A DNA stretch of 64,000 bases from Paraflavisolibacter caeni. GTDB taxonomy: Bacteria; Bacteroidota; Bacteroidia; Chitinophagales; Chitinophagaceae. How positions within the stretch are numbered: the stretch's first letter is position 1; each line of letters begins with the position of its first letter. The position numbers were made by a program, and so were the translations under genes. Where the stretch lies: contig NZ_JAOTIF010000005.1 of the NCBI RefSeq assembly GCF_025628885.1, forward strand, positions 186,001 through 250,000. The letters are read 5' to 3'. Shown one piece after another: positions 1-8,910 of this stretch. The notes under the pieces were generated by a model that searched no databases, was not told the origin of the DNA, and saw only the letters and a list, made by a program, of their open reading frames with translations.

Positions 1-1
1 G

Positions 2-418
2 GCGCCTCATGGCGTTTTTATAGGTCCCTATGCTGCTTTTGCCCAATTCAAAAGAGACAACCAATGGGCTTATACTGATCCTAATTCACAAGGCAAACTT
101 GTGCAAACAAACTTAACAATGAACATATTTACAGTAGGTGGAGAAATGGGCTACCAGTTTATTTTGGGAAAGAGAGTTGCTCTTGATTTTGTTTTGATCG
201 GACCTGGATTTGGCTACTATAAAATCAATGCAAAAATAAAAAGTGACCTTAGCCAAGCACAAAAAGAAGAATTACGTGGGGCAATTAAAGACCTTATTAC
301 TGAGAAATTTCCCGGGCTAAATAATATACTGGCTAATAAGAATTTTGATAATGAAGGAGACATCCGTACATGGAATTTTGGCTACCGTTATATAATTCAC
401 ATAGGCTATGTATTTTAA
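2..418 (+). CDS. Outer-membrane beta-barrel protein, C-terminal part (DUF3575-like), N-terminus outside window
   Basis: The reading frame is open from base 2 to the stop at 418, so the 5' end lies before the window; the GTG at 101 is internal. The visible 138 residues alternate Gly/aromatic strands typical of a small porin-like barrel (GVFIGPYAAF near the edge, then GGEMGYQFILG, VLIGPGFGYYKI) and end in an aromatic residue after the strand IIHIGYVF, as outer-membrane barrels usually do. A charged stretch of about 40 residues between strands may be an extracellular loop. The DUF3575 assignment rests on the GPGFGYYKI-type strand pattern and is tentative; another small barrel family is possible. 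Confidence 0.6.
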   Translation, partial: APHGVFIGPYAAFAQFKRDNQWAYTDPNSQGKLVQTNLTMNIFTVGGEMGYQFILGKRVALDFVLIGPGFGYYKINAKIKSDLSQAQKEELRGAIKDLITEKFPGLNNILANKNFDNEGDIRTWNFGYRYIIHIGYVF

Positions 419-624
419 TGCTTTGATCCCCTAAAGTTCTAACCGAAGATACTGGTAACATCAAGTTCTAATGCAAGAACAGATATCACTTTGCCAACAA
501 TTAAAAATCATGGCAGAAGTCTGTGCAATAGATGTATGGGGTATTCAACCAGTTGCTTATTTTGGCATCAACCAACACTTTGATATAAGCATTCTTCATA
601 CCCAGGGCTCCTTATCAGCTAACG

Positions 625-1065
625 GTGGCGCATGATAAATTACCATACAGTAAGTTGCTTTCCTTTTTAAGGGAAGATGATCCGCAGGAAGAGAAGCTAT
701 ACTTGTCACCAGTTAAAGTAAAAGAGCTTCAAAGGCGTATAGATCAGCTCATGGAGGAACAAAAGCCATTTTTGCGGCAGCATTACACCATGACCGAAAT
801 GGCTCATGACCTAGACATACCATCCTATCAACTCTCAGCATTTGTCAACAAAGTGATGGAGCGGCGCTATACCGACCTTGTGAACCGCTACCGTATTGCG
901 TACTGTTTGAATTTCATTAATAACAATTCATACACTACACTCAAAGTGCACCAACTTTCATTGGCCTGTGGCTTTAGCAATCGTAATACCTTTATCAGTG
1001 CTTTTAAAAAGTTCACAAACTATACACCGCATGAATATCTCTCTCAATTGAAAACAGCAAGGTAG
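625..1065 (+). CDS. Short AraC-family transcriptional regulator (DNA-binding domain only)
   Basis: The protein of 146 residues is almost wholly an AraC-type C-terminal domain with two helix-turn-helix units: the first around residues 57-78 (MTEMAHDLDIPSYQLSAFVN), the second around 108-135 (LSLACGFSNRNTFISAFKK), followed by the usual TPHEYL end. Bacteroidota regulators with this domain normally carry several membrane helices or a sensor domain in front; none is present here. The start is a GTG with no clear ribosome site, and the preceding 200 bases hold no convincing N-terminal domain, so this may be a remnant of a longer regulator or a genuine stand-alone DNA-binding protein. Target genes cannot be told from context. 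Confidence 0.7.
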   Translation: MAHDKLPYSKLLSFLREDDPQEEKLYLSPVKVKELQRRIDQLMEEQKPFLRQHYTMTEMAHDLDIPSYQLSAFVNKVMERRYTDLVNRYRIAYCLNFINNNSYTTLKVHQLSLACGFSNRNTFISAFKKFTNYTPHEYLSQLKTAR

Positions 1066-1072
1066 AACAACA

Positions 1073-1495
1073 TTACTCACCCCATGCAGTAATTACCAGG
1101 TTTCTTGATCCGCCATGATTACGATGCTCACACAAATAAATACCCTGCCAGGTGCCTAAGGCCAACTTTCCATTATGAATGGGTATCACCACAGAACTAC
1201 CCAATAAAGAGGCCTTCAAGTGGGCTGGCATATCATCTGCCCCTTCATAATCATGTTCATAATCCAGATCATTTTCCCTGACGGTCTTGTTGAAAAACAT
1301 TTCAAAGTCGATACGCACTGTTGGATCGGCATTTTCATTGATAGTGAGCGCAGCAGAAGTATGTTGAATAAACACCTGGCAAAGGCCTGTTTTGATATCT
1401 GCAATCTGAGGCGATGACCTAACTACTTCCGTAGTGATCAAATGAAATCCTCTTCTTTTTTCTGGTAATGATACTGCTTGCTGGTAGACCTTCAT
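1073..1495 (-). CDS. YjbQ/UPF0047 family protein (secondary thiamine-phosphate synthase type)
   Basis: About 140 residues matching the YjbQ family from end to end: MKVYQQAVSLPEKRRGFHLIT at the start, the core TGLCQVFIQHTSAALTINENA, the acidic DYEHDYEGADDMPAH segment, and the closing GTWQGIYLCEHRNHGGSR. Family members form small trimers and some have weak thiamine-phosphate synthase activity; the physiological role is unsettled. The frame is open up to an ATG at 1549 that overlaps the stop of the upstream permease gene as TAATG, but the ATG at 1495 gives the length and N-terminus typical of the family and is preferred. The coupling with the permease gene suggests one transcript. Confidence 0.85.
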   Translation of the reverse strand: MKVYQQAVSLPEKRRGFHLITTEVVRSSPQIADIKTGLCQVFIQHTSAALTINENADPTVRIDFEMFFNKTVRENDLDYEHDYEGADDMPAHLKASLLGSSVVIPIHNGKLALGTWQGIYLCEHRNHGGSRNLVITAWGE

Positions 1496-1548
1496 ATGCT
1501 TCAAAGTTAAAACTAAATACCTGGCATGATGGAGAGTGACCGCATTCA

Positions 1549-2301
1549 TTATCGTTTCAAGAAAATAAACACGGCGCCTATCATTGTCAGGAGGATCACG
1601 ACTTTGCGATAACTGTCATCTTTGATTTTCGAAACAATGCGAATACCCGCAAAGAAACCAATGAAAAGTGCGGGCAATAATAAGAGGTCTATTTTCAATG
1701 TATTGAGCGTAATATTGTTCCAGTAAACAAACTGGAATGGTAATTTAAAAAAGTTAATCACTAAAAACACCCAAGCCGCAGTACCTATAAAATCATTCTT
1801 TTCCATGCGCATGGCCAGGAAGTAGATGCTGGAAAAGGCTCCTGCCAGGTTACCAAACATTGTGGTAAAGCCGGAGATCAATCCCATTAAGGCTACAAAT
1901 AACTTGTTGTGAGGAATGGTGAAACGTTTATAAAATTCCAGCAGCAACATGATGACAACAGTAAGGATGATAATAAAGGCCATGACCTTCCTGAAGATGC
2001 TTTCATTCAAATCTTTGCCAATAATTACGCCTATTAAAATACCCACTACCATCCAAGGTAATAGTTTCCAGAAATGATTCCATTGGGCATGGCGATGGTA
2101 ATAATTTACCGCCATTACATCTGCTATACACAACAACGGCAATACAATACCTGTAGAGGCTTTGCCACCAAACACAATAGCCATGATGGTCACGTTCATC
2201 ATGTCGAGGCCTTTCATGCCAGATTTGGACAATCCGATGATCAAAGCTGACAGAAAGATCAGGAACCAATGGAGCATGGATCCTTCAAATAAACCATTCA
2301 T
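1549..2301 (-). CDS. TauE/SafE family permease (putative sulfite/anion exporter)
   Basis: A 250-residue integral membrane protein with about eight hydrophobic helices. The first helix carries the family-like LSALIIGLSKSGMKGLDM motif and a second copy of the pattern (ALMGLISGFTTMFGNLAGAFSSIYFL) begins the second half, as expected for the internal duplication of TauE/SafE transporters. Family members export or import sulfite, sulfonates and other organic anions; the substrate here is unknown. It lies upstream of the YjbQ gene, whose longest possible start overlaps its stop codon. The next 300 bases upstream, shared with a divergent gene, would hold its promoter. Confidence 0.85.
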   Translation of the reverse strand: MNGLFEGSMLHWFLIFLSALIIGLSKSGMKGLDMMNVTIMAIVFGGKASTGIVLPLLCIADVMAVNYYHRHAQWNHFWKLLPWMVVGILIGVIIGKDLNESIFRKVMAFIIILTVVIMLLLEFYKRFTIPHNKLFVALMGLISGFTTMFGNLAGAFSSIYFLAMRMEKNDFIGTAAWVFLVINFFKLPFQFVYWNNITLNTLKIDLLLLPALFIGFFAGIRIVSKIKDDSYRKVVILLTMIGAVFIFLKR

Positions 2302-2601
2302 AATCGACGAAAATAAAACAATCGCTCCAGGCAGGCTGCTTAAAACTGTGCTGTTTCAGCATTTCATTGTGAAGTTTTTATTGAGGGAAAATCAAAAATA
2401 TATTGTAAATTGTTACAAGCAGCAACTTGAAATCAATACAGAATCCGGAACTGAACCAAACAGGATCTCGCCCTTTAAAATAAATATTCCTCTGCCTTAC
2501 ACTATAAAAACGAATTAAGAACGGTGTAAGTTTTACAGGCAAACCCAGGTACAAAGAGCTTAGTGATCGCTTACACTCTTCGATTTAAAAATGACCATAT
2601 T
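2302..2601. other. Divergent intergenic region
   Basis: About 300 bases between the permease gene (leftward) and the secreted-protein gene (rightward). It is AT-rich and must contain both promoters. I see no convincing TAnnTTTG/TTG pair and no strong inverted repeat. Reading frames crossing it have no protein-like composition. Confidence 0.4.
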
Positions 2602-3705
2602 ATGAAAAAATTTCTTTTGCCATTTTTAGCGGCAATAATGAGTTTGTTAAGCTTGCAGGCTTTTTCTCAAGAAAAAGAGGATACATCTGCTATGTTAGGC
2701 TTACCGGGAGACAACCTGGATCTTTATGCCGTATTGGATGTGTTTCAAAAGTCAAAAACAATTGAAGAATTTGAAAAATCAATAAATGATGAAAAAGCAA
2801 AAATCAATAACCTGGATTTAAACCTGGATAAAAAAATTGATTTTATCAAAGTGGCTACTAAGAAAAAAGATGAGTCGTATCAATTTATACTCCAGGTTGA
2901 TGTCAACAAAAAAGAAACACAGGATGTTGCAGTGATCTTATTAGACAAAGATAAAAGTGGGAAAGTCAGCATGCAGATTGTTGGTGACGAGGAGTTGTAT
3001 GGTAAAGATTATGTTATTGAGCCAAAAGGAAATTCGTCCGTTACCGCTAACCCAGGGTATACTGGTGAAAACCCTGTAACAGTGAATGTACCGGCAACAA
3101 CTACTGTAGTTGTTCAATCTGCACCAATCGTACAGTATGTGTATTCACCAGCCTATGTACCTTATTACCCGCCTTATCATTATGGATATTATCCGCCCTG
3201 GTTTGGGTTTGCAACAGTTATGGCAGTGGGCATATATCGTAGCAATCATTATTATCACCACCATGGTTATTATGGAGGTCATTATGGCGGTGGCAATACG
3301 GTAGTTATTAACAATAATAATAACTTCAATAATTATAATAGTAATAGAAACAGGTCTACTACCGTCTCGAATAATATGAATAAGGGTAGTTATGGCAATC
3401 GAACAACAAATAGGGCTGGAGATAGATCTTCTGCATCAAACCGACAATCTCCATCGGCATCCAACAGGGCTGGAGACAGAGCTTCGGCCTCGAATCGTCC
3501 GTCTGCCTCTACATCAGATAGGGCTGGAGATAGATCTTCTGCATCGAATCGTCCTTCTGCATCAACACGACAGTCATCAAACTATTCTTCTCCGTCATCC
3601 AGGTCTAGTTCAATGGGAGGAGGTGGTCGTTCCATGGGCGGCGGCGGAGGTCGTTCAATGGGCGGCGGAGGCTTTGGTGGTGGTGGCGGTGGAAGAAGAC
3701 GTTAA
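2602..3705 (+). CDS. Secreted protein of unknown function with Tyr/His/Gly-rich and Ser/Arg-repeat C-terminal half
   Basis: The ATG at 2602 begins a clear signal peptide (MKKFLLPFLAAIMSLLSLQA, cleavage near FSQ-EK); an in-frame ATG at 2563 would put 13 charged residues in front and is not preferred. Residues about 25-150 are a globular alpha/beta domain (LDLYAVLDVFQKSKTIEEFE, then LQVDVNKKETQDVAVILLDK, DEELYGKDYVIEPK) seen in uncharacterised Bacteroidota proteins. It is followed by a Pro/Tyr/His-rich patch (YVPYYPPYHYGYYPPWFGF), Asn-rich sequence, three 18-residue Ser/Arg repeats and a Gly-rich tail (GGGGRSMGGGG). The low-complexity half is likely disordered and surface exposed. No enzyme motif is visible. 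Confidence 0.6.
   Translation: MKKFLLPFLAAIMSLLSLQAFSQEKEDTSAMLGLPGDNLDLYAVLDVFQKSKTIEEFEKSINDEKAKINNLDLNLDKKIDFIKVATKKKDESYQFILQVDVNKKETQDVAVILLDKDKSGKVSMQIVGDEELYGKDYVIEPKGNSSVTANPGYTGENPVTVNVPATTTVVVQSAPIVQYVYSPAYVPYYPPYHYGYYPPWFGFATVMAVGIYRSNHYYHHHGYYGGHYGGGNTVVINNNNNFNNYNSNRNRSTTVSNNMNKGSYGNRTTNRAGDRSSASNRQSPSASNRAGDRASASNRPSASTSDRAGDRSSASNRPSASTRQSSNYSSPSSRSSSMGGGGRSMGGGGGRSMGGGGFGGGGGGRRR
3409..3570 (+). repeat. Three in-frame 54-bp tandem repeats inside the secreted-protein gene
   Basis: The block AGGGCTGGAGAYAG recurs at 3412, 3466 and 3520, exactly 54 bases apart. Each unit encodes 18 residues (NRAGDRSSASNRQSPSAS, NRAGDRASASNRPSASTS, DRAGDRSSASNRPSASTR). In-frame repeats of this type can change copy number by slippage without breaking the gene. 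Confidence 0.85.
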
Positions 3706-3753
3706 TTATGTACCGAAAACTAATGATCACATCAAAACCACTTTATAAACAAA

Positions 3754-3786
3754 AAGGCTGTGCGAAAATGCTTTTCGCACAGCCTT
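3754..3786. terminator. Bidirectional terminator hairpin between convergent genes
   Basis: A perfect 15-bp inverted repeat (AAGGCTGTGCGAAAA, loop TGC, then its complement) sits between the stop at 3705 on the plus strand and the stop at 3808 on the minus strand. A-rich sequence flanks the left arm, giving a U-tail for the leftward transcript. Confidence 0.85.
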
Positions 3787-3807
3787 AAAAATATATACTG
3801 AGTCTTC

Positions 3808-4284
3808 TTATTCAATTGGCATATCAGAAGCACTCATATCTCTTAAAGCAACATATTTTCCATCTCTTTTTTCAAATAAGCTCATATAATTTCCCGAGTT
3901 AATTGGAGTATTGACAGAATCAACCACTTTAAAAGAACCAATTTCTACAACCTGATTTCCATCATTGGATACAAATACTTCTTTCGTTGTAAATGAAATC
4001 TTATTAGGATTTGAAATGACATCGGCTTTTAAAAAAGATATTATTGAATCCTTGCCCACTAAAGGTGCTCTGTTTTGAAAAAAGCTGATTGCATCATCTG
4101 CATAATAGCCTATATTTCTCAATTCTCCGCTATTGTAAACCGCAGCAAATGAATCTTCTTTAGCCTGAATTTCATTTTTGATTTGTTCTTTATCAATCAC
4201 TACTGCTTCCGGTTCTTCTTTTTTTGCATTACACGCGAACAATAAACTGATGATACACCCTAATGATATCTCTTTTACAGTCAT
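3808..4284 (-). CDS. Small lipoprotein with NTF2/SnoaL-like (DUF4440-type) domain
   Basis: The 158-residue protein has a lipoprotein signal with lipobox LLFAC and Cys18 as the predicted acylated residue, followed by a charged linker. Residues 35-155 look like a nuclear-transport-factor-2 fold: an opening helix (IQAKEDSFAAVYNSGELRNIGYYADDAISF), LVGKDSIISFLKADV, and three long strands ending YVALRDMSASD. Proteins of this type are often stand-alone periplasmic proteins without a known ligand. It is convergent with the upstream secreted-protein gene, the hairpin at 3754-3786 lying between them. Domain call is by pattern only. Confidence 0.65.
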   Translation of the reverse strand: MTVKEISLGCIISLLFACNAKKEEPEAVVIDKEQIKNEIQAKEDSFAAVYNSGELRNIGYYADDAISFFQNRAPLVGKDSIISFLKADVISNPNKISFTTKEVFVSNDGNQVVEIGSFKVVDSVNTPINSGNYMSLFEKRDGKYVALRDMSASDMPIE

Positions 4285-4432
4285 GTTTTTAAGAATTAAA
4301 TCACCTTTAAGTTATGAAAAATAAACCTGATTTTTTAAAATTAATTCTAATAACCAGCTCCCTAACAATAACCAGCACGGTCAAATGAAGCAAAATCGTA
4401 AATCAACAATGTGTTTGCTATGATTCAACTGG

Positions 4433-6958
4433 CTACCTAATATCAATTGCTTGCTCAGCAGATCTAAGTCCATTTGCTTTCACCAATAACCGGCATCGAC
4501 CCTTGGTTCCTGACTTTGCTTTGATGATGACCAGCAATTTTCCATTGAATGCAGGACGCACAGGAGAAGCAAATGCAAGCAGGCTGGTTGGATCGCCATT
4601 GTCGGTCGCTACAATCCCGCCGGCACCTCCTATGCTGCAGTGGATGGTATCTTTTGCCGTAGGCATTATGATGCCATCTTTATCTGTCACGTCAACTGTA
4701 ACAAAAACCAGATCGACGCCATCTGCTTTCAAAACCGTTTTATCGGCAGTTACCTTCAGTCTTGCAGCAGTCCCGCTAGTCTTTACCAATGTATCTGCCC
4801 ATCGTTTTCCATTCTTGTACGCAATTGCTTTTAATTCACCGGGTTCATACACTACAGAGTCCCAACGCAGGCGATATTCATACTGCCCCTTCTTTTTGCG
4901 CCCCAGCGATTTGCCATTCAAAAACAATTCAGCTTCATCTCCCGAAGTATAAATAAATACCGGTGTTACTTTACCGATACGATTGGGAAAGTTCCAATGC
5001 GGCAAAATATGCACCATGGGAAGATCTGGACGCCAGCGTGCCTGATAGAGGTAGAAGCGGTCTTTAGGAAATCCAGCCAGATCAATGATGCCAAAATAAC
5101 TGCTACGCGATGGCGGACGGCTCTTCTGAATTTGCTCCAGCTTCTGTTTTTCTTTTTCTAATTCTTCCGGGCTAAGTGTTGAATGGTTCAGTAACACACT
5201 GGCATCACTGTTGAAGGGCGTTGGCTCACCCAAATAATCAAAACCTGTCCATACAAACTCACCACAGATGGCAGGCGTACGATCAAGCTCTTTAAACTCT
5301 GCATCAGGTAAAGAACCCCAGCCTGGTTCAGTAAGGTCATAAGAAGACACTTGAAACCTGCCGGGGAAGTATTCTCCTCTTGTGCTAATAGTAGAGCTGG
5401 TCTCGCTGCCATATCCCGGTAAATGCTCATGACCATTAAAGTCTAAAAAACGCTGATACAATCCATCTCCGCCGTATCCCTTACCGGAAGCATAGTTCAT
5501 GCCATGCACATCCACATTCAGTTCTACACCACTGAAGGCTGTTTTATTTGGCGCTGAAATACCGCAGGTAGCCGGACGGGTCGTATCATATTTGCGTATG
5601 ATATTTCGCATCTCTGCAAACAGGTAAAACTTATCTTTAGAATACTGCTCTGGAATTTCATTTCCCGAACTCCACATGATAACAGAGGGATGATTTCTGT
5701 CCCGCAGAATCAAGTCTCTCAAATCAGTTTCATGCCATTGATCAAACCAACAGGCATAATCATTTTTGTTCTTAGTTTTTGAAATCCGAAAACAATCAAA
5801 AGCTTCATCCATTACCAAAAATCCCATCTTATCTGCAAGGGCCAGCAGTTCTGGAGCAGGAGGATTATGTGAGGTACGCAATGCATTACAACCCATGGAT
5901 TTCAAAATTCGTAACTGCCGCTCCAAAGCATGAATATTCATTGCAGCACCTAATGCACCAAGATCATGGTGATTACAGGTTCCATTCAACTGCACTCTTT
6001 TACCATTCAGTAAAAACCCGTTATCGTGTGTAAATTGAATGGTTCTAAACCCAAATGACTCACGATATTCATCTACCAGCTTGTTATTCACATAAACTAA
6101 AACCCTGGCCTGATACCTATTGGTGTGTTCTATATCCCACAATAAAGGTTGGGATACATCAAGAATAAAGTTTCCTGTCTGGCTCTTCAACGCCGCTAAC
6201 TGCATAGACTGTTTTGAGCTGGAAGCAACTTTCTTGCCCGGCTTGTCATTAGCATCTAACTGGTAGATTTCAGCAGCATAACTAATGCTTTGGCCCTTCG
6301 ATGTATTATTATCAATCGCAACATCAATTTTTGCCACACCTTTTTTATCAGAAATGCTGGGCGTTGTTACAAACACACCCCAGTGGCCAACATGCACCGG
6401 ATTGTTTTTTACCAATCGCACATGACGATAGATACCAGCGCCGGGATACCATCTTGAACCCAATTCTTCTGTATTCAGGCGAACAGCTATTACGTTGTCT
6501 TTTCCCAACAAAATATGCGGTGTAAGATCGACACGAAACGAACTATATCCATAAGGGCGCTCCCCTATTTTATGTCCATTCAGCCATACTTCTGCATTGG
6601 CCATGGCGCCATCAAAGTCCACATAAAACTGTTTTCTTTTTTCTGAAGGAGCAATTGTAAAATGTTTCCGGTACCAGCCAATTCCACGCCAGGGAAGTTT
6701 TCCTGTTTTGCCATCAAGATCTTCTCTAAATGGACCTTCAATACCCCAATCATGCGGTAGGTTTAACTGACGCCAATCAGCATCTTTAAAATTAGTTTGG
6801 AATACCTGTTCCGGCTCTGCTTTGCTTGAACCATCAGGCTGTGAACCATAACGAGCAAACAACCATCCCCGGTCAAAATTATCTTCCACATGCACTGATT
6901 GGCAATAAACTGATTTGAGGCAGCACAACAGCAAGGCCACCAATAATTTTCTTTTCAT
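4433..6958 (-). CDS. Glycoside hydrolase family 2 protein, putative secreted beta-galactosidase
   Basis: 841 residues with a signal peptide (residues 1-19). Order: GH2 sugar-binding sandwich (about 25-185, with LPHDWGIEGPF and WLNGHKIGERPYGYSSF), immunoglobulin-like domain (about 190-305), TIM barrel (about 310-590) and two C-terminal sandwich domains including a DUF4982-type segment (HWNFPNRIGK...VFIYTSGDEAELFLNGKSLG) and an Ig-like end. The acid/base is Glu434 in SSGNEIPEQ; the likely nucleophile is Glu519 in GYGSETSS; the family motif GEFVWTGFDYLGEPTP follows at about 566-581. Exo-beta-galactosidase is the commonest activity of this architecture, but beta-glucuronidase or another exo-activity cannot be excluded. 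It lies downstream of the large minus-strand locus but behind a terminator, so it is probably transcribed separately. Confidence 0.88.
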   Translation of the reverse strand: MKRKLLVALLLCCLKSVYCQSVHVEDNFDRGWLFARYGSQPDGSSKAEPEQVFQTNFKDADWRQLNLPHDWGIEGPFREDLDGKTGKLPWRGIGWYRKHFTIAPSEKRKQFYVDFDGAMANAEVWLNGHKIGERPYGYSSFRVDLTPHILLGKDNVIAVRLNTEELGSRWYPGAGIYRHVRLVKNNPVHVGHWGVFVTTPSISDKKGVAKIDVAIDNNTSKGQSISYAAEIYQLDANDKPGKKVASSSKQSMQLAALKSQTGNFILDVSQPLLWDIEHTNRYQARVLVYVNNKLVDEYRESFGFRTIQFTHDNGFLLNGKRVQLNGTCNHHDLGALGAAMNIHALERQLRILKSMGCNALRTSHNPPAPELLALADKMGFLVMDEAFDCFRISKTKNKNDYACWFDQWHETDLRDLILRDRNHPSVIMWSSGNEIPEQYSKDKFYLFAEMRNIIRKYDTTRPATCGISAPNKTAFSGVELNVDVHGMNYASGKGYGGDGLYQRFLDFNGHEHLPGYGSETSSTISTRGEYFPGRFQVSSYDLTEPGWGSLPDAEFKELDRTPAICGEFVWTGFDYLGEPTPFNSDASVLLNHSTLSPEELEKEKQKLEQIQKSRPPSRSSYFGIIDLAGFPKDRFYLYQARWRPDLPMVHILPHWNFPNRIGKVTPVFIYTSGDEAELFLNGKSLGRKKKGQYEYRLRWDSVVYEPGELKAIAYKNGKRWADTLVKTSGTAARLKVTADKTVLKADGVDLVFVTVDVTDKDGIIMPTAKDTIHCSIGGAGGIVATDNGDPTSLLAFASPVRPAFNGKLLVIIKAKSGTKGRCRLLVKANGLRSAEQAIDIR

Positions 6959-7069
6959 TTCGAATTTTCAAGTCGTTAAAGTAATGATACCATATTTATA
7001 CTCGGAAGTTATTCTGATGCTTTTATCATCATTGTCTCTCACAAGGAAGTTTGCAACCATTGTTGTTCG

Positions 7070-7109
7070 AAAAAAAAAAGGCTGTTCCAATACTAATTTG
7101 GAACAGCCT
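7070..7109 (-). terminator. Rho-independent terminator closing the large minus-strand locus
   Basis: A 12-bp perfect stem (AGGCTGTTCCAA at 7079-7090 and its complement at 7098-7109, 7-base loop) is followed on the minus strand by a run of nine T residues (plus-strand A run from 7070). It lies about 30 bases past the stop of the last gene of the locus. Confidence 0.9.
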
Positions 7110-7141
7110 CACTTTATCAATAATTATTGAAGCTGACTATA

Positions 7142-8863
7142 TTACAACTTTACAAACTCCATTTCATATTGGTTTAACCAAACCGAGCCGTCTAATTTCC
7201 AAGTAGACTGAACAGGTATTTTCAACCAATACATTAAAGTAGTAGCTACGTCCAAAGATTTTGCCCATATAGGAGCTTTTGCCGGATCACCCACAGGTGC
7301 TGTGCATGGGAAGGAAGAAGGCGTACTCCAAGCATAAGCTCCCTTTAGCATAATGTCTTTATTAACCTGGCCGGGAGCTCTATTTCTGAAAAGTTTACCA
7401 TACCCCTCGTTACAAGGCCAATAACCGACAAGGTTACCATACTTAGGATGCTTTGTAATATCCTGTGCACAAACCATGTCCTGTACTTCAGCATCAGTTA
7501 AAGCTTTATTAAAGATCATGCAGTCAGCATAGTAAGCCGTAATACCACCATACCCGGGATCTGCTCCCCAGCCTAAAGTAAGAGGAGAAGTACTAGAAAG
7601 AGAATTGGCAACTCCTGCGCCAGTCAAGTCCGTAGCTTCCAGCCTATTACCATCTGTATATCTAACAACCCAACGCTTACTAGCACTATCCATAAACTTA
7701 AAGGTGAGTGTATGCCAATTATTATCAAATACGTTAGAAGTTGCAGGCTCTATTTTTTTAGTAGAAACAGCTAGATTCCAATTCCCGGCACTATTCGTAT
7801 ATAAAGTCCAGCCATTTCCTGTAAAAGCTTTCTGTTGTTTTGAGAAAAAGTGAGGCCAATTTGCTTCTTTGGAAGAGCACTTAATCTTAACAGAAATAGT
7901 TTGCTCTCCTGTACTACCGAGATTATAGAATCCGCCATCATCTGGAATTGTAGCATTCACAGCAGATGTACCCTTACCCGTTATCTGCGCTCCGTTATAT
8001 CCTGGCTTAACAAGCTCAGTGGGCTTAAATTTCTCATTGTAATAAAATGCAACAGTGTTCACTTCTTGTGTAGTGGAACCACCATAAGTAGTGCCGGTTC
8101 CACCATGTGTACCCAATATAATCACCAACCACTCTTCTTTTGTACCATAGCCAGGTCTGCTCTTAAGCGCGGTCATGATATTGCCAATATACCCATCGAC
8201 TGTTGTTACGGCATCTTTATATCCCTGTGCCGTTGCCGAAAAACCACTGATCTTACCGGCTTTGGCTACGCCATTAAAGTGGACAATAACAATATCTGAA
8301 TTACTGGTTGGCAATTTAGCCACAGCAGAGTCTTTTACAGCGGCATCATCGACACCAAGTATTTTATTCTCAGCCTCTGCAGCTAATTTACTCATCAGAG
8401 TACTCCAACTTGATATAACTGTAGTACGGGTGTCAGACTTTGAAGAACTAAGAATATAGTTCAGGAAAGATGGATAGTTCTTAATGGCTCCGTGCTCATC
8501 TCCATCCTGAGGTTGCGTATACACCAAGGAGCTGTCCGATATCTGATGTTTAGCGAAAGGCACACCGCTCATCAGCGTTTTCCAGGAAGAGGCATCTGTT
8601 GTGGACTCATCAGAAAAACCATCATAGGTGTACTTGCTATGTAGCTTCATGCCTTCCAGTACTGTTGGCTGAATCGTTTTATACTCAGCCCCAACAGCTC
8701 CATCAATACCAATAATGAGCACTTTCCTTTTTAGAGGAGCAACTGTATCTGTATTATTCTCAAAATATGGAGGAGGATCATAATAACGTACACAGGAAGG
8801 AAGTGTAGCTAATGCCAGCATCAACACCGGCAGTAGAAAATTTATTTTAATTCTTTTGATCAT
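7142..8863 (-). CDS. Lipoprotein with alkaline-phosphatase/phosphodiesterase fold and LamG-like (DUF4983) domain
   Basis: 573 residues. A lipoprotein signal ends at LATLPSC (Cys24). Residues about 45-275 form an alkaline-phosphatase-superfamily domain: metal-site strand VLIIGIDGAVGAEY, nucleophile region TTDASSWKTLMSGVPFAKH, and a later strand LVIILGTHGGTG that retains a His where phosphodiesterases have TSDHG. Residues about 310-460 are a concanavalin-like/LamG sandwich (FYNLGSTGEQTISVKIKC, WHTLTFKF, LTLGWG), then a C-terminal segment shared with the paralogue at 10990-12804 (YGNLVGYWPCNEGYGK; YWLKIPV..W.LDG). It is the last gene of the SusCD/M60 run. Phosphodiesterase or sulfatase-like activity, or glycan binding by a catalytically weak fold, are both possible. 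Confidence 0.75.
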   Translation of the reverse strand: MIKRIKINFLLPVLMLALATLPSCVRYYDPPPYFENNTDTVAPLKRKVLIIGIDGAVGAEYKTIQPTVLEGMKLHSKYTYDGFSDESTTDASSWKTLMSGVPFAKHQISDSSLVYTQPQDGDEHGAIKNYPSFLNYILSSSKSDTRTTVISSWSTLMSKLAAEAENKILGVDDAAVKDSAVAKLPTSNSDIVIVHFNGVAKAGKISGFSATAQGYKDAVTTVDGYIGNIMTALKSRPGYGTKEEWLVIILGTHGGTGTTYGGSTTQEVNTVAFYYNEKFKPTELVKPGYNGAQITGKGTSAVNATIPDDGGFYNLGSTGEQTISVKIKCSSKEANWPHFFSKQQKAFTGNGWTLYTNSAGNWNLAVSTKKIEPATSNVFDNNWHTLTFKFMDSASKRWVVRYTDGNRLEATDLTGAGVANSLSSTSPLTLGWGADPGYGGITAYYADCMIFNKALTDAEVQDMVCAQDITKHPKYGNLVGYWPCNEGYGKLFRNRAPGQVNKDIMLKGAYAWSTPSSFPCTAPVGDPAKAPIWAKSLDVATTLMYWLKIPVQSTWKLDGSVWLNQYEMEFVKL

Positions 8864-8910
8864 ATCTTATTTTTTACACGATTGTTTTCTGTTGCTTACA
8901 CTACTTATTA

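Noticed and set aside
471-635. Small open frame of 54 codons before the AraC gene
   Set aside because: It starts with ATG but has no recognisable domain, signal or ribosome site and overlaps the AraC start in another frame; composition is not convincing.
1549-1549. ATG overlapping the permease stop as start of the YjbQ gene
   Set aside because: The TAATG overlap is tempting, but the family's N-terminus aligns with the ATG at 1495; the extra 18 residues look foreign.
2162-2518. Plus-strand frame crossing the permease start and the divergent gap
   Set aside because: Mostly antisense to the permease gene; the translated sequence lacks protein character.
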